Source of the DNA: Pantoea latae
GTDB lineage: Bacteria; Pseudomonadota; Gammaproteobacteria; Enterobacterales; Enterobacteriaceae
NCBI RefSeq assembly: GCF_002077695.1
Contig: NZ_MWUE01000012.1
Coordinates: forward strand, 31,485 to 95,484
Reading direction: 5' to 3'
DNA: 64,000 nucleotides
Both the position numbers and the translations under genes were made by a program. The notes under the pieces were generated by a model. That model was not told the origin of the DNA and did no database searches. It was given only the letters and a program-made list of their open reading frames with translations. Below, piece after piece: positions 12,189-21,046 of the stretch. Every line of letters starts with the position of its first letter. Position 1 is the first letter of the stretch.

Positions 12189-12208
12189 GCAGAACCTGTC
12201 AGTTCTGC
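12189..12208 (+). terminator. Hairpin after the RpiB-type gene
   Basis: The arms GCAGAAC and GTTCTGC form a 7-bp stem with a 6-nt loop, 35 bp after the stop codon. No convincing T run follows, so this may be a weak or Rho-assisted terminator or only a stable RNA end. Confidence 0.35.
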
Positions 12209-12430
12209 TAACCTTTGTGATGCGCGATTTTCGCCCCCCGGCTGGCTGACAGGATGTTGCAGCTCGCTCTCCCTGTTTGACGTCACGCTGTTTTCGCCGT
12301 GCGGGGCCTCGATGAGTTCAACCCATCGCAATAATCAGAAAAAGAGTATTTTCATCACCGAACGCCTGATGCACTGTGTTGCAGGGTGAAATCATTCGCA
12401 ATAAAGAATTGCTCATCAAGGAGTTAAAAG

Positions 12431-13381
12431 ATGAACCAGCTAGACGCATTAAAACAGTTCACCACGGTCGTGGCGGACAGCGGCGATATCGAATCCATTC
12501 GCAACTACCATCCTGAAGACGCCACCACCAACCCGTCTCTGATCCTGAAAGCCGCAGGCCTCGAGGGCTACAAGCACCTGATCGACGACGCCATCGACTA
12601 TGCGAAAAAGCAAGGCGGCAGCAAAGAGACGCAGATCATCAACGCCAGCGACAAAGTGGCGATTAACCTCGGTATGGAGATCCTGAAAAGCGTACCGGGC
12701 CGTGTTTCGACCGAAGTAGATGCGCGCCTCTCTTTCGATCGTGGCATGTGTGTGACCAAAGCGGAAAAACTGGTTCGCCTCTATGAAGAGCACGGCATCG
12801 ACCGTTCGCGCATCCTGATCAAACTCGCCTCCACCTGGGAAGGGATCAAGGCGGCTGAAGAGCTGGAGAAAAACGGCATCCACTGCAACCTGACGCTGCT
12901 CTTCTCCTTCGCCCAGGCGCGCGCCTGCGCCGAAGCGGGCGTTTACCTGATCTCGCCGTTCGTCGGCCGCATCTACGACTGGTACAACAGCCGCAAACCG
13001 CTCGACCCGTACGTGGTGGATGAAGATCCAGGCGTGAAATCGGTGCGTCGCATCTATGACTACTACAAAAAGCATCGCTACAGCACCATCATCATGGGCG
13101 CGAGCTTCCGTAAAGTAGAACAGATTATCGCGCTGGCGGGCTGCGACCGTCTGACCATCTCCCCGAACCTGCTGGAAGAGCTGCAGAACAGCGACGCGCC
13201 GGTTGAGCGCAAGCTGGAGCCGTCAACCGAAGGTTTCCATCAGCCCGCCTCGCTCTCTGAAGCGGAGTTCCGCTGGGAGCACAACCAGGATCCGATGGCG
13301 GTAGAGAAACTTTCCGACGGCATCCGTCAGTTCGCCGTGGATCAGCAGAAACTCGAAGACGTGCTGGCCGCGCGCCTGTAG
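12431..13381 (+). CDS. talA: Transaldolase A
   Basis: Transfers a dihydroxyacetone unit between sedoheptulose 7-phosphate and glyceraldehyde 3-phosphate in the non-oxidative pentose phosphate pathway. D-erythrose 4-phosphate is one product. The Schiff-base lysine is K131 in RILIKLAST, and D17, the TNPSL motif and the [11 protein letters not shown] strand are all present. The 316-residue length equals E. coli TalA. Adjacency to tktB identifies it as talA rather than talB. A strong AAGGAG lies seven bases before the ATG. The upstream RpiB-type gene, which should produce D-erythrose 4-phosphate, makes this position metabolically apt. Confidence 0.95.
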   Translation: MNQLDALKQFTTVVADSGDIESIRNYHPEDATTNPSLILKAAGLEGYKHLIDDAIDYAKKQGGSKETQIINASDKVAINLGMEILKSVPGRVSTEVDARLSFDRGMCVTKAEKLVRLYEEHGIDRSRILIKLASTWEGIKAAEELEKNGIHCNLTLLFSFAQARACAEAGVYLISPFVGRIYDWYNSRKPLDPYVVDEDPGVKSVRRIYDYYKKHRYSTIIMGASFRKVEQIIALAGCDRLTISPNLLEELQNSDAPVERKLEPSTEGFHQPASLSEAEFRWEHNQDPMAVEKLSDGIRQFAVDQQKLEDVLAARL

Positions 13382-13403
13382 TTTTTTGCCTGTTTAACTT
13401 TGT

Positions 13404-13422
13404 CGGGCGGGTTTCCCGCCCG
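13404..13422 (+). promoter_or_regulatory. Intercistronic hairpin between talA and tktB
   Basis: A perfect 8-bp stem (CGGGCGGG/CCCGCCCG) with a TTT loop sits 22 bp after the talA stop and 29 bp before the tktB ATG. It is not followed by a T run. It is more likely a processing or stability element that sets the talA:tktB ratio than a full terminator. Confidence 0.5.
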
Positions 13423-13450
13423 CACTTCTGCTCAACGAAGGGAGAACCCT

Positions 13451-15451
13451 ATGTCATCACGCAGAGAGTTGGCGAACGCGATTCGTGCGTTAAGTATGGA
13501 TGCGGTACAGAAAGCAAATTCCGGACACCCCGGCATGCCGATGGGCATGGCGGACATCGCCGAAGTGCTGTGGCGCGATTACCTGAAGCACAACCCGACC
13601 AACCCCGCCTGGGCCGACCGCGACCGTTTTATCCTCTCTAACGGCCACGGGTCGATGCTGCTTTACAGCCTGCTGCACCTCACCGGCTACGATCTGCCGA
13701 TGGAAGAGCTGAAAAACTTCCGTCAGCTGCACTCCAAAACCCCAGGTCACCCGGAGATCGGCTACACCCCAGGGGTGGAAACCACCACCGGCCCGCTGGG
13801 CCAGGGTCTGGCCAACGCCGTGGGTCTGGCGATCGCCGAGCGCACGCTGGCCGCGCAGTTCAACCGCCCGGGTCACGATATCGTCGACCACTTCACCTAT
13901 GTGTTTATGGGCGACGGCTGTTTGATGGAGGGGATCTCTCATGAGGTCTGCTCGCTGGCGGGCACGCTGGGTCTCGGCAAGCTGATCGGCTTCTACGACC
14001 ACAACGGCATCTCTATCGATGGCGAAACCGAAGGCTGGTTTACCGACGACACCCACAAGCGCTTCGAAGCCTATGACTGGCACGTCGTCGGCGAAATCGA
14101 CGGCCACGACGCCGAGGCGGTGAGCCGCGCGATTAAAGAGGCGCAGAGCGTCACCGACAAGCCGTCGCTGATTATTTGCCGCACCGTTATCGGCTTCGGT
14201 TCCCCCAACAAAGCGGGCAAAGAGGAGTCGCACGGCGCGGCGCTGGGCGAGGCGGAAGTGGCGCTGGCGCGCAAAGAGCTGGGCTGGACCTCGGCACCGT
14301 TTGAAATCCCACAGGACATTTATCAGCAGTGGGACGCCAAAGCGGCGGGCGCCGAGCGCGAGCAGGCGTGGAACGACAAGCTGGCGGCCTATAAGCAGGC
14401 GCATCCCGAGCTGGCTGAAGAGTACCAGCGTCGTATGAACGGCGAAATGCCGTCGACCTGGGAGAGCGAAACTCACAAATTCATTAGCGACCTGCAGGCG
14501 AATCCGCAGAAGATCGCCAGCCGTAAAGCGTCGCAAAACACCCTGGAGCATCTCGGCTCGCTGCTGCCGGAGCTGCTGGGCGGCTCTGCAGACCTTGCGC
14601 CGAGCAACCTCACCATCTGGTCCGGCTCTAAGCCGATCAAAGAGGATCCGGCGGGCAACTATATTCACTATGGCGTGCGCGAATTTGGTATGACCGCTAT
14701 CGCCAACGGCATCGCCCATCACGGCGGCTTCGTGCCCTACACCGCCACCTTCCTGATGTTCGTGGAGTATGCGCGCAACGCCGCGCGTATGGCGGCGCTG
14801 ATGAAAGCGCGTCAGATCATGGTCTACACCCACGACTCCATCGGCCTGGGCGAAGATGGCCCGACGCACCAGCCGGTCGAGCAGCTGGCGAGCCTGCGTC
14901 TGACGCCAAACTTCAGCACCTGGCGCCCGTGCGATCAGGTCGAAACGGCGGTGGCGTGGAAAGCCGCTATCGAACGCCATCACGGCCCGACCGCGCTGAT
15001 CCTGTCGCGTCAGAACCTGCTGCAGCCGGAGCGCTCCCCGGCACAGGTCGAGAATATCGCGCGCGGCGGCTACATCCTGAAGGACAGCGACGGCACGCCG
15101 GATATCATCCTGATCGCCACCGGTTCCGAAGTGGAGATCACGCTGGACGCGGCGGCGAAGCTGACCACCGACGGCCACAAAGTGCGCGTGGTGTCACTGC
15201 CGAGCACCGACGTGTTCGACAAGCAGGATAGCGCCTATCGTGAATCGGTGCTGCCGTCGACGGTGCGCGCGCGCGTCGCGGTGGAAGCGGGTATTGCGGA
15301 CTACTGGTTCAAGTATGTCGGCATCGACGGCAAAATTGTCGGCATGACCACCTTCGGCGAATCCGCGCCGGCGGGCAAACTCTTCCCGGCCTTCGGCTTT
15401 ACGGTAGAGAACGTTGTGGCGCAGGCGGAGTCGTTACTCAAGCCAGCGTAA
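13451..15451 (+). CDS. tktB: Transketolase B
   Basis: Thiamine-diphosphate-dependent enzyme of the non-oxidative pentose phosphate pathway. It moves two-carbon units between ketoses and aldoses, and D-erythrose 4-phosphate is one acceptor. The thiamine-diphosphate motif is [32 protein letters not shown], the N-terminal [12 protein letters not shown] and the LSNGHGSML catalytic His region are present, and the pyrimidine-domain glutamate lies in [14 protein letters not shown]. The start at 13451 gives [20 protein letters not shown] behind AAGGGAGAA and a 666-residue protein, like TktB/TktA. It probably forms an operon with talA. Confidence 0.96.
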   Translation: MSSRRELANAIRALSMDAVQKANSGHPGMPMGMADIAEVLWRDYLKHNPTNPAWADRDRFILSNGHGSMLLYSLLHLTGYDLPMEELKNFRQLHSKTPGHPEIGYTPGVETTTGPLGQGLANAVGLAIAERTLAAQFNRPGHDIVDHFTYVFMGDGCLMEGISHEVCSLAGTLGLGKLIGFYDHNGISIDGETEGWFTDDTHKRFEAYDWHVVGEIDGHDAEAVSRAIKEAQSVTDKPSLIICRTVIGFGSPNKAGKEESHGAALGEAEVALARKELGWTSAPFEIPQDIYQQWDAKAAGAEREQAWNDKLAAYKQAHPELAEEYQRRMNGEMPSTWESETHKFISDLQANPQKIASRKASQNTLEHLGSLLPELLGGSADLAPSNLTIWSGSKPIKEDPAGNYIHYGVREFGMTAIANGIAHHGGFVPYTATFLMFVEYARNAARMAALMKARQIMVYTHDSIGLGEDGPTHQPVEQLASLRLTPNFSTWRPCDQVETAVAWKAAIERHHGPTALILSRQNLLQPERSPAQVENIARGGYILKDSDGTPDIILIATGSEVEITLDAAAKLTTDGHKVRVVSLPSTDVFDKQDSAYRESVLPSTVRARVAVEAGIADYWFKYVGIDGKIVGMTTFGESAPAGKLFPAFGFTVENVVAQAESLLKPA

Positions 15452-15458
15452 TGCTTCT

Positions 15459-15486
15459 GGCCCTTCCCTTTTCTGCGGGAAGGGCC
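15459..15486 (+). terminator. tktB terminator
   Basis: A 10-bp perfect stem (GGCCCTTCCC/GGGAAGGGCC) with an 8-nt loop begins eight bases after the tktB stop. The following bases (ACTTCCCTTC) are pyrimidine-rich rather than a true T run. Confidence 0.6.
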
Positions 15487-15597
15487 ACTTCCCTTCACAG
15501 CCTGAAACAGAAAAAAATCTTTTCCGCCCCCTTCACCGCTTACGCAAACCCATTACTATAGGGTCTTCTCCGTTCCCTCTCGCTGGATGCTTTTCCG

Positions 15598-16767
15598 TTG
15601 AAAAAACGTACACCCTGGTTACTCGCCCTAATGGTTTCGCTGATGCCATTGGCAGGCAAAGCGCAGATCGCGCCCGATCCGCTGCTCTCATCTCAGATTG
15701 TCGATCGCTACGCTGAACATATTTTTTACGGCAGCGGCGCCACCGGCATGGCGCTGGTCGCCATCGACGGCAATCAGCGCGTCTTCGCCAGCTTTGGCGA
15801 TACCCGACCGGGCAACAACGTGCGGCCGCAAAAAGACTCCCTGATCCGCATCGCCTCGCTCAGCAAGCTGCTGACCAGCGAGGTGATGGTGAAGATGGCG
15901 GAGCGCGGCCAGCTTCGCCTTGACGATCCGCTGAGCAAATATGCGCCGCCGGGCGCGCGCGTCCCGAGCTACGCCGGCCAGCCGATTCGCCTGATCAACC
16001 TTTCGACCCACACCAGCGGCCTGCCACGCGAACAGCCCGGCGGCAAGCCGCATCGTCCGGTCTTTGTCTGGCCAACGCGCAGCGACCGCTGGGCGTGGCT
16101 GGCGGGCGCGAAGCTGAAAGCCGCGCCGGGCACCGACGCCGCCTACTCCAATCTGGGCTATGACCTGCTGGGCGACGCGCTGGCGCGCGCCGCGGGCACG
16201 CCCTATCCGGCTCTGCTGCAGCAGCTGATCACCCGGCCGCTCGGCATGAAAGACACCACCTTTACCCCGTCGCCAGAGCAGTGCGACCGCCTGATGGTGG
16301 CGGAGAAAGGCGCCAGCCCCTGCAACAACACGCTGGCGGCCATCGGCAGCGGCGGCGTCTACTCGACGCCTGAAGATATGGGCCGCTGGATGCAGCAGTT
16401 CCTGAACTCGTCGGTCAGCCCGCGTTCACCGCAGGTCGATCGCATGCAGACGCTAATCTACCGCCGCGACCAGCTGGTGAAAGTCGAGGGCATGGACGTG
16501 CCGGGCAGAGCAGACGCCATCGGCATGGGCTGGGTCTATATGGGTCCGAAAAACGGCCGTCCCGGCATTATCCAGAAAACCGGCGGCGGCGGCGGCTTCA
16601 TCACCTATATGGCGATGGTGCCGCAGAATAACGTCGGGGTGTTTGTGGTGGTGACGCGCTCGCCGCTGACGCGCTTTAGCGCCATGAGCGATGGCGTCAA
16701 CGATCTGCTGGCCGAGCTGGTCGGCAATCAGAACGGCTCGCCGATGATGGTGCAGGCGATCCGCTAG
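15598..16767 (+). CDS. ampH: AmpH, DD-carboxypeptidase/DD-endopeptidase (class C beta-lactamase fold)
   Basis: Periplasmic low-molecular-mass penicillin-binding protein that trims and cleaves peptidoglycan cross-links and has weak beta-lactam hydrolysis. An N-terminal signal peptide (about 22 residues, ending GKAQ) precedes the serine hydrolase domain. The domain has SLSK at 87-90 (catalytic serine), a YSN motif (AAYSNLGYD) and the KTG box in IQKTGGGGGF. Long stretches such as DRYAEHIFYGSGATGMALV and KYAPPGARVP are diagnostic of AmpH. The start is TTG at 15598, giving MKKRTPWLLAL; there is no strong ribosome-binding site. In E. coli ampH lies elsewhere, beside sbmA, so its place here is a lineage difference. 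It converges on ypfG with overlapping stops. Confidence 0.92.
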   Translation: MKKRTPWLLALMVSLMPLAGKAQIAPDPLLSSQIVDRYAEHIFYGSGATGMALVAIDGNQRVFASFGDTRPGNNVRPQKDSLIRIASLSKLLTSEVMVKMAERGQLRLDDPLSKYAPPGARVPSYAGQPIRLINLSTHTSGLPREQPGGKPHRPVFVWPTRSDRWAWLAGAKLKAAPGTDAAYSNLGYDLLGDALARAAGTPYPALLQQLITRPLGMKDTTFTPSPEQCDRLMVAEKGASPCNNTLAAIGSGGVYSTPEDMGRWMQQFLNSSVSPRSPQVDRMQTLIYRRDQLVKVEGMDVPGRADAIGMGWVYMGPKNGRPGIIQKTGGGGGFITYMAMVPQNNVGVFVVVTRSPLTRFSAMSDGVNDLLAELVGNQNGSPMMVQAIR

Positions 16768-17831
16768 GGCGCGCTGGCGGGCGACGGCTGGGAGACCCAC
16801 AGGGTCGGCCAGTCGTCGCTGCTGTGCCAGGCGTCGCAGGTGGACTCTTCCGCATACTCCGCCAGGGTAAAATCGGTGCCGTTAAAGCGCCAGCGCGTGG
16901 CGGAGCCGCAGTCCCCTAATCCTCGTCCCTTGGCAAAAGTGTAGAGCTGACCGGTGCTGGCGTCGTAGTCGGCGTTGATCAGCTCAACCTGACGCTCGCC
17001 GCGCGGCGGCGTAAAGGGCAGCGTCAGGCTGATGCCGCGCGCCACGTAGGGCGCGGCGCGCGTCACCTCAAACGCCAGATCGATGACGTTATAGGCGCCC
17101 ATTTCGCAGCTCACCATCAGCAGCGCTTTGCTGTCGGTCAGCGGCGCGACGTTGACCTCGCGCCGCATCGGATCGAGTGAACAGCTGTCGGCGCTCAGGC
17201 GCCAGGTGCCGTAGTCGAGCAGTCCGCTGGTCTCCTCGCGGGTCAGCGCGGCAGGCGGCGCGCCTCTGTCGGGCAGCGACGGCAGCGGCGGCTGTGGCGG
17301 CACATCCCACAGCGCGCGCGAACCGCGCTTTATCCAGGCGCTCATGCCGTTTACCCTGCCCTGCACGTCGTCCATCAGCAGCAGCGCCGCCTTCAGGCCG
17401 TGCAGCGAAATTGCGGCCTGCGCGTTATAGGTAAGCTGGATGGCGTCCGCGTCGAGGATCTGCGCGAGAAATTCATCAATGGCGATGGCGTGGCTGGTGG
17501 CGAGATGATGCGGCTCGACCGTCCAGTGCTTGAGGTCGGGACGCAGGCGGCGCTGATCGAGCAGCAAATTATCCTGCAGCGGCGCGCCGGGCACTTCCCC
17601 GCTGTAGGCGCTGCCGTAGTCGATACGCAGCAGCGGCCGATCGTTGACGCCGGCATGGCGCGCGATGGTCATCACCAGCCCTTTATCGCCCGGGATATTG
17701 CGTGCCACGCAATATCCGACGTTATTGCAGGTCACCTGCCAGTCGGAAAACGACTTTTGCAGTGGATCGGCTTTTACGCAGGCAACGAAAAGGAAAGGCA
17801 ACAGCAGCAGTGACTTCGTCCAGGTCGACAT
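16764..17831 (-). CDS. ypfG: DUF1176 family envelope protein YpfG
   Basis: The 355-residue exported protein of the DUF1176 family has no known biochemical function. The start at the ATG 17829-17831 gives MSTWTKSLLLLPFLFVACVKADP, a signal sequence cleaved either after VKA or as a lipoprotein at the cysteine (the -3 residue Phe makes the lipobox atypical). Features are the repeated cysteines of the mature part (TCNNVGYC, ADSCSLDP, VSCEMG, GDCGSATRW, STCDAW), consistent with periplasmic disulfides. Position after tktB and before nudK matches E. coli ypfG. The open frame extends upstream but without a signal sequence. Confidence 0.85.
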   Translation of the reverse strand: MSTWTKSLLLLPFLFVACVKADPLQKSFSDWQVTCNNVGYCVARNIPGDKGLVMTIARHAGVNDRPLLRIDYGSAYSGEVPGAPLQDNLLLDQRRLRPDLKHWTVEPHHLATSHAIAIDEFLAQILDADAIQLTYNAQAAISLHGLKAALLLMDDVQGRVNGMSAWIKRGSRALWDVPPQPPLPSLPDRGAPPAALTREETSGLLDYGTWRLSADSCSLDPMRREVNVAPLTDSKALLMVSCEMGAYNVIDLAFEVTRAAPYVARGISLTLPFTPPRGERQVELINADYDASTGQLYTFAKGRGLGDCGSATRWRFNGTDFTLAEYAEESTCDAWHSSDDWPTLWVSQPSPASAP

Positions 17832-18040
17832 CAAGAAAAACGGTCCCCAAAATCTCAGAGTGGAGATGATAGCGCAACGACCGGGCATCGGGTGGGCTGA
17901 AACTGTGACCCCGTCCGGAAAGCGCACTTAACTGCTGAAAAAGCATACGATAATGAGGCGCGGCGCCAGTGAAATCACCGCTCTCATCATCGGTAGCGCG
18001 CGCGCTTAGCTCAATCGGATTTATCGGACAATGGGGCGCC

Positions 18041-18619
18041 TTAGCCTTTCAGCCAGCCCGCCAGCTGCGCGTGCTGTAGCAGCATAATGGTTTTGCCGTC
18101 GCGAATGCGGCCATCTTTGACCATCGCCAGCGCCTCCGGGAAGGGGATCTCCAGCACGTCGATATCTTCATCTTCGACGCCGCCGCCGGCGTTGTCGCGC
18201 AGCGATTCGTTATATTCAGCGGCGAAGAAGTGGATCAGCTCGGTTACGCCGCCCGGCGACATATAGGCTTCGTAGAGTTTTTCCACCTCGCCCACCGCAT
18301 AGCCGGTCTCCTCAATCGCCTCTTTGCGAATGCAGACCTCTGGCGAGTCGTTGTCCAGCAGGCCGGCGCACGCCTCAATCAGCATGCCGCTGGCGTTGCC
18401 GTTGACCCAGGTGGCGATACGGAACTGGCGCGTCAGCACCACGCTGTTTTTCTCGCGGTTGTAGAGCAGGATAGTGGCGCCGTTGCCGCGGTCGTAGACT
18501 TCGCGCTTGTGACGCACCACGTCGCCGTTGCGGGTGGTGAGTTCATAGGTGAAGTTGCGCAGGATAAAGTAATTTTCGGAGAGCAGTTTATCTTTGATGA
18601 TGTTGATCTTGAACGACAT
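18041..18619 (-). CDS. nudK: GDP-mannose pyrophosphatase NudK
   Basis: Nudix hydrolase of 192 residues, as in E. coli (191). It splits GDP-mannose to GMP and mannose 1-phosphate, with activity on related nucleotide sugars. The Nudix box lies at about residues 86-107 ([21 protein letters not shown]) and carries the metal-binding EAIEE core. The N-terminal [22 protein letters not shown] and central [11 protein letters not shown] are typical of NudK. Divergent neighbours are ypfG downstream and ansP upstream on the same strand; an intervening terminator separates it from ansP. Confidence 0.93.
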   Translation of the reverse strand: MSFKINIIKDKLLSENYFILRNFTYELTTRNGDVVRHKREVYDRGNGATILLYNREKNSVVLTRQFRIATWVNGNASGMLIEACAGLLDNDSPEVCIRKEAIEETGYAVGEVEKLYEAYMSPGGVTELIHFFAAEYNESLRDNAGGGVEDEDIDVLEIPFPEALAMVKDGRIRDGKTIMLLQHAQLAGWLKG

Positions 18620-18692
18620 GATGGCTCCGCTACAGCTTTAGAGGAGTTTGCCATCATAGGCGCAAGCGCGCGGGAAAACTATACGCGGCGGG

Positions 18693-18730
18693 AAGAAAAA
18701 AAGCCTGCCGTTAGCGGGCAGGCTTTTCAG
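18693..18730 (-). terminator. ansP terminator
   Basis: On the minus strand AAGCCTGCC (18725-18717 read as its complement) pairs with GGCAGGCTT in a 9-bp stem, followed by seven Ts. It lies 16 bp after the ansP stop and upstream of nudK, a clear intrinsic terminator. Confidence 0.85.
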
Positions 18731-18746
18731 GAGGCAGCAGCGCGGG

Positions 18747-20243
18747 TTAGCGTGCGGCGTCGTCCGCCAGCGTCTGCGCGCTGTCGTCGTCGTGCAGGTG
18801 GTCATGCTCGGTCTGGGCGATAGCCGCAACGCGCTTGCGCACGCCGAACCAGCCCAGCACCAGGATCACCGCCAGCACCGGGATGGCGGCGATGGTGTAG
18901 GTGCCGTTCGGATAGTCGAACGCCATCAGCACCAGCACGCTCAGCAGGAACAGCAGCGTCAGCCAGGAGGTGACTGGCGCGCCCGGCAGCTTAAAGCTGA
19001 CGTCGTCCGCTTTGCCCTCTTTGATCGCTTTACGCAGGCGCATCTGGCAGATCACGATAAAGCCCCACGAGGCGATAATGCCGAGCGACGCGACGTTGAG
19101 CACGATCTCGAACACCTGCGAAGGCACGTAATAGTTCAGCACCACGCCGATCACATAGACCGCGATGGTGACCAGAATGCCGGCGTAGGGCACCTGCTGG
19201 CCGCTCATTTTCGCCATGAACTTCGGCGCCGAACCGCCCATCGCCATCGAGCGCAGAATGCGGCCGGTGGAGTAAAGGCCGGAGTTAAGGCTGGAGAGCG
19301 CCGCACTCAGCACCACGATGTTCATGATGCTGCCAACGTAGGGCACGCCCAGCTTCGAGAAGAAGGTCACGAACGGGCTCTGTCCCGCCTGATAGGCGTT
19401 CCACGGCAGCAGCAGCACCAGCAGCACTACCGACCCGACGTAGAACAGGCCGATACGCCAGATTACGCTGTTGATCGCCTTCGGCAGCATGGTCGCCGGA
19501 TCTTTACACTCGCCGGCGGCGGTGCCCACCAGTTCGATAGAGGCGAAGGCGAACACCACGCCCTGCACCAGCACCAGTGCTGGCAGCAGGCCGTGCGGGA
19601 ACAGGCCACCGTTATCGGTCACCAGATGGAAGCCGGTGGCGTTGCCGTCCAGCGGCTTGCCGGTGCCGAGGAACACCACGCCCACCACGAGGAAGATGGC
19701 AATCGCCAGCACTTTAACCAGCGCGAACCAGAACTCCATCTCGGCGAACCACTTAACGCCGATCATGTTCATGGTGCCGACGATGGCCAGCGCGCCCAGC
19801 GCGAAGACCCACTGCGGCACGTCGCCGAACGCGCCCCAGTAGTGCATATAGAGCGCCACCGCAGTGATATCGACGATGCCGGTCATCGCCCAGTTGACGA
19901 AGTACATCCAGCCCGCAACGTAGGCGGCTTTTTCACCGAGGAATTCACGCGCGTAGGAGACGAAGCTGCCGCTGGAGGGACGGTGCAGCACCAGTTCGCC
20001 CAGCGCGCGCAGAATAAAGAACGAGAAGATGCCGCAGACCAGATAGATGATCGCCAGCGCCGGTCCCGCCGCCTGCAGACGGCCGCCTGCGCCAAGGAAC
20101 AGGCCGGTGCCGATGGCGCCGCCGATAGCAATCATCTGAACGTGACGATTGCCCATCGCCTTGTGGTAGCCGGTGTCATGTGAGTTCAGCCAGCGTCTTT
20201 TCGCAGCACGCATTTCGGCTGCGGTTTTTTTAGTAGATTTCAT
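18747..20243 (-). CDS. ansP: L-asparagine permease AnsP
   Basis: Inner-membrane amino-acid/polyamine/organocation superfamily symporter of 498 residues (E. coli AnsP 499) with about twelve membrane spans. It opens with AAKRRWLNSHDTGYHKAMGNRHVQMIAIGGAIGTGLFLGAG, and the GELVLHRPSSGSFVSYAREFLGEKAAYVAGWMYF stretch is close to E. coli AnsP. The start was put at 20243 (MKSTKKTAAEM) because CAGGAAGGCT precedes it. The C-terminus is His/Asp-rich (QTEHDHLHDDDSAQ), as is common in the poorly conserved tail. In E. coli ansP is elsewhere, so its place here is a rearrangement. Confidence 0.9.
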   Translation of the reverse strand: MKSTKKTAAEMRAAKRRWLNSHDTGYHKAMGNRHVQMIAIGGAIGTGLFLGAGGRLQAAGPALAIIYLVCGIFSFFILRALGELVLHRPSSGSFVSYAREFLGEKAAYVAGWMYFVNWAMTGIVDITAVALYMHYWGAFGDVPQWVFALGALAIVGTMNMIGVKWFAEMEFWFALVKVLAIAIFLVVGVVFLGTGKPLDGNATGFHLVTDNGGLFPHGLLPALVLVQGVVFAFASIELVGTAAGECKDPATMLPKAINSVIWRIGLFYVGSVVLLVLLLPWNAYQAGQSPFVTFFSKLGVPYVGSIMNIVVLSAALSSLNSGLYSTGRILRSMAMGGSAPKFMAKMSGQQVPYAGILVTIAVYVIGVVLNYYVPSQVFEIVLNVASLGIIASWGFIVICQMRLRKAIKEGKADDVSFKLPGAPVTSWLTLLFLLSVLVLMAFDYPNGTYTIAAIPVLAVILVLGWFGVRKRVAAIAQTEHDHLHDDDSAQTLADDAAR

Positions 20244-20455
20244 AGCCTTCCTGTTTGTCCTGACCATCAATCACGGCGATCACAAACGATTGCGTACGCC
20301 ATGCGAAATGGGGTAATGACCCTGTTATCTGCCTGTGAGTTATTAGTAAAAAGGCAGGGGAAATTACGGCGATGAATCCTACCCGTTCTGCGTGAACGAA
20401 GCAAAAGATACCGGTGAGGCGCACAAAGTGTTTTGTAATAATCGGGTTTGTTGCA

Positions 20456-20483
20456 CAAAAAAACCGGCCATTGGCAGGCCGGT
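20456..20483 (-). terminator. Terminator of the DUF1471 gene
   Basis: On the minus strand ACCGGCC and GGCCGGT form a 7-bp stem with a 7-nt loop, followed by seven Ts. It lies 35 bp beyond the stop at 20518. Confidence 0.8.
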
Positions 20484-20517
20484 AAGTGCTACAGGGATGG
20501 AAGGGTATGGCTGAGGG

Positions 20518-20790
20518 CTAGCGGTAAATCTCTGCGGTGCCGCGCCACAGGCTGGAGTCACCTGGGTTTTCGACGCCGATAACGCGGTAATGGCGGGCGC
20601 CCATCTCTTCAGCTTTCTGCGACAGCTGGCGCGTCGCGTCATCCAGCGAGCCGCGCGCGTTAGAGACGGAAACGCTGCCGATGCTTTGCAGATTCTGCGC
20701 CTGTTGCTGGTCTACCGGCGTCGCCGCCAGCGAGGAGAACGACGCGCTGGCTAGCAGGGCGCCAGCCAGTATCACGGTCAGTTTTTTCAT
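20518..20790 (-). CDS. DUF1471 (YhcN/BhsA-like) small periplasmic protein
   Basis: The 90-residue protein has a cleavable signal peptide (MKKLTVILAGALLASASFSSLAA) and a DUF1471 domain: LQSIGSVSVSNARGSLDDATRQLSQKAEEMGARHYRVIGVENPGDSSLWRGTAEIYR. Proteins of this enterobacterial family (BhsA, McbA, YhcN, YdgH) are stress- or biofilm-associated periplasmic proteins of unclear mechanism. I cannot assign it to one paralogue. It is a single-gene unit, divergent from narQ, with its own terminator. Confidence 0.85.
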   Translation of the reverse strand: MKKLTVILAGALLASASFSSLAATPVDQQQAQNLQSIGSVSVSNARGSLDDATRQLSQKAEEMGARHYRVIGVENPGDSSLWRGTAEIYR

Positions 20791-21046
20791 TAGATACTCC
20801 TTCAGTCGCGTTGCAGGTGATTAGCTTGATTCCGGATTGAATTATTAACGCCCTAATGAAAGGCTACATCTGGCCGATGTAAAGCTGTCTGCTTTTTACA
20901 CGCCTGGCTGAGCGCTCTCCTGGGAAGTGTCAGAAGAGGTCATTTTTTGTGCAGGATGTAACCCGTCGTGTCCTCTCTCATCGATGCGCGTGGCGGCTCG
21001 CCCTTCTCTTCTCTATAATGCCCGCACCAAAAACAGGGATATCGCC

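Noticed and set aside
13490..15178. 562-codon open frame antisense to tktB
   Set aside because: Same antisense artefact; transketolase is unambiguous on the plus strand.
18792..20183. 463-codon open frame antisense to ansP
   Set aside because: Composition dominated by His, Gln, Arg and Asp with no domain; AnsP is clear on the other strand.
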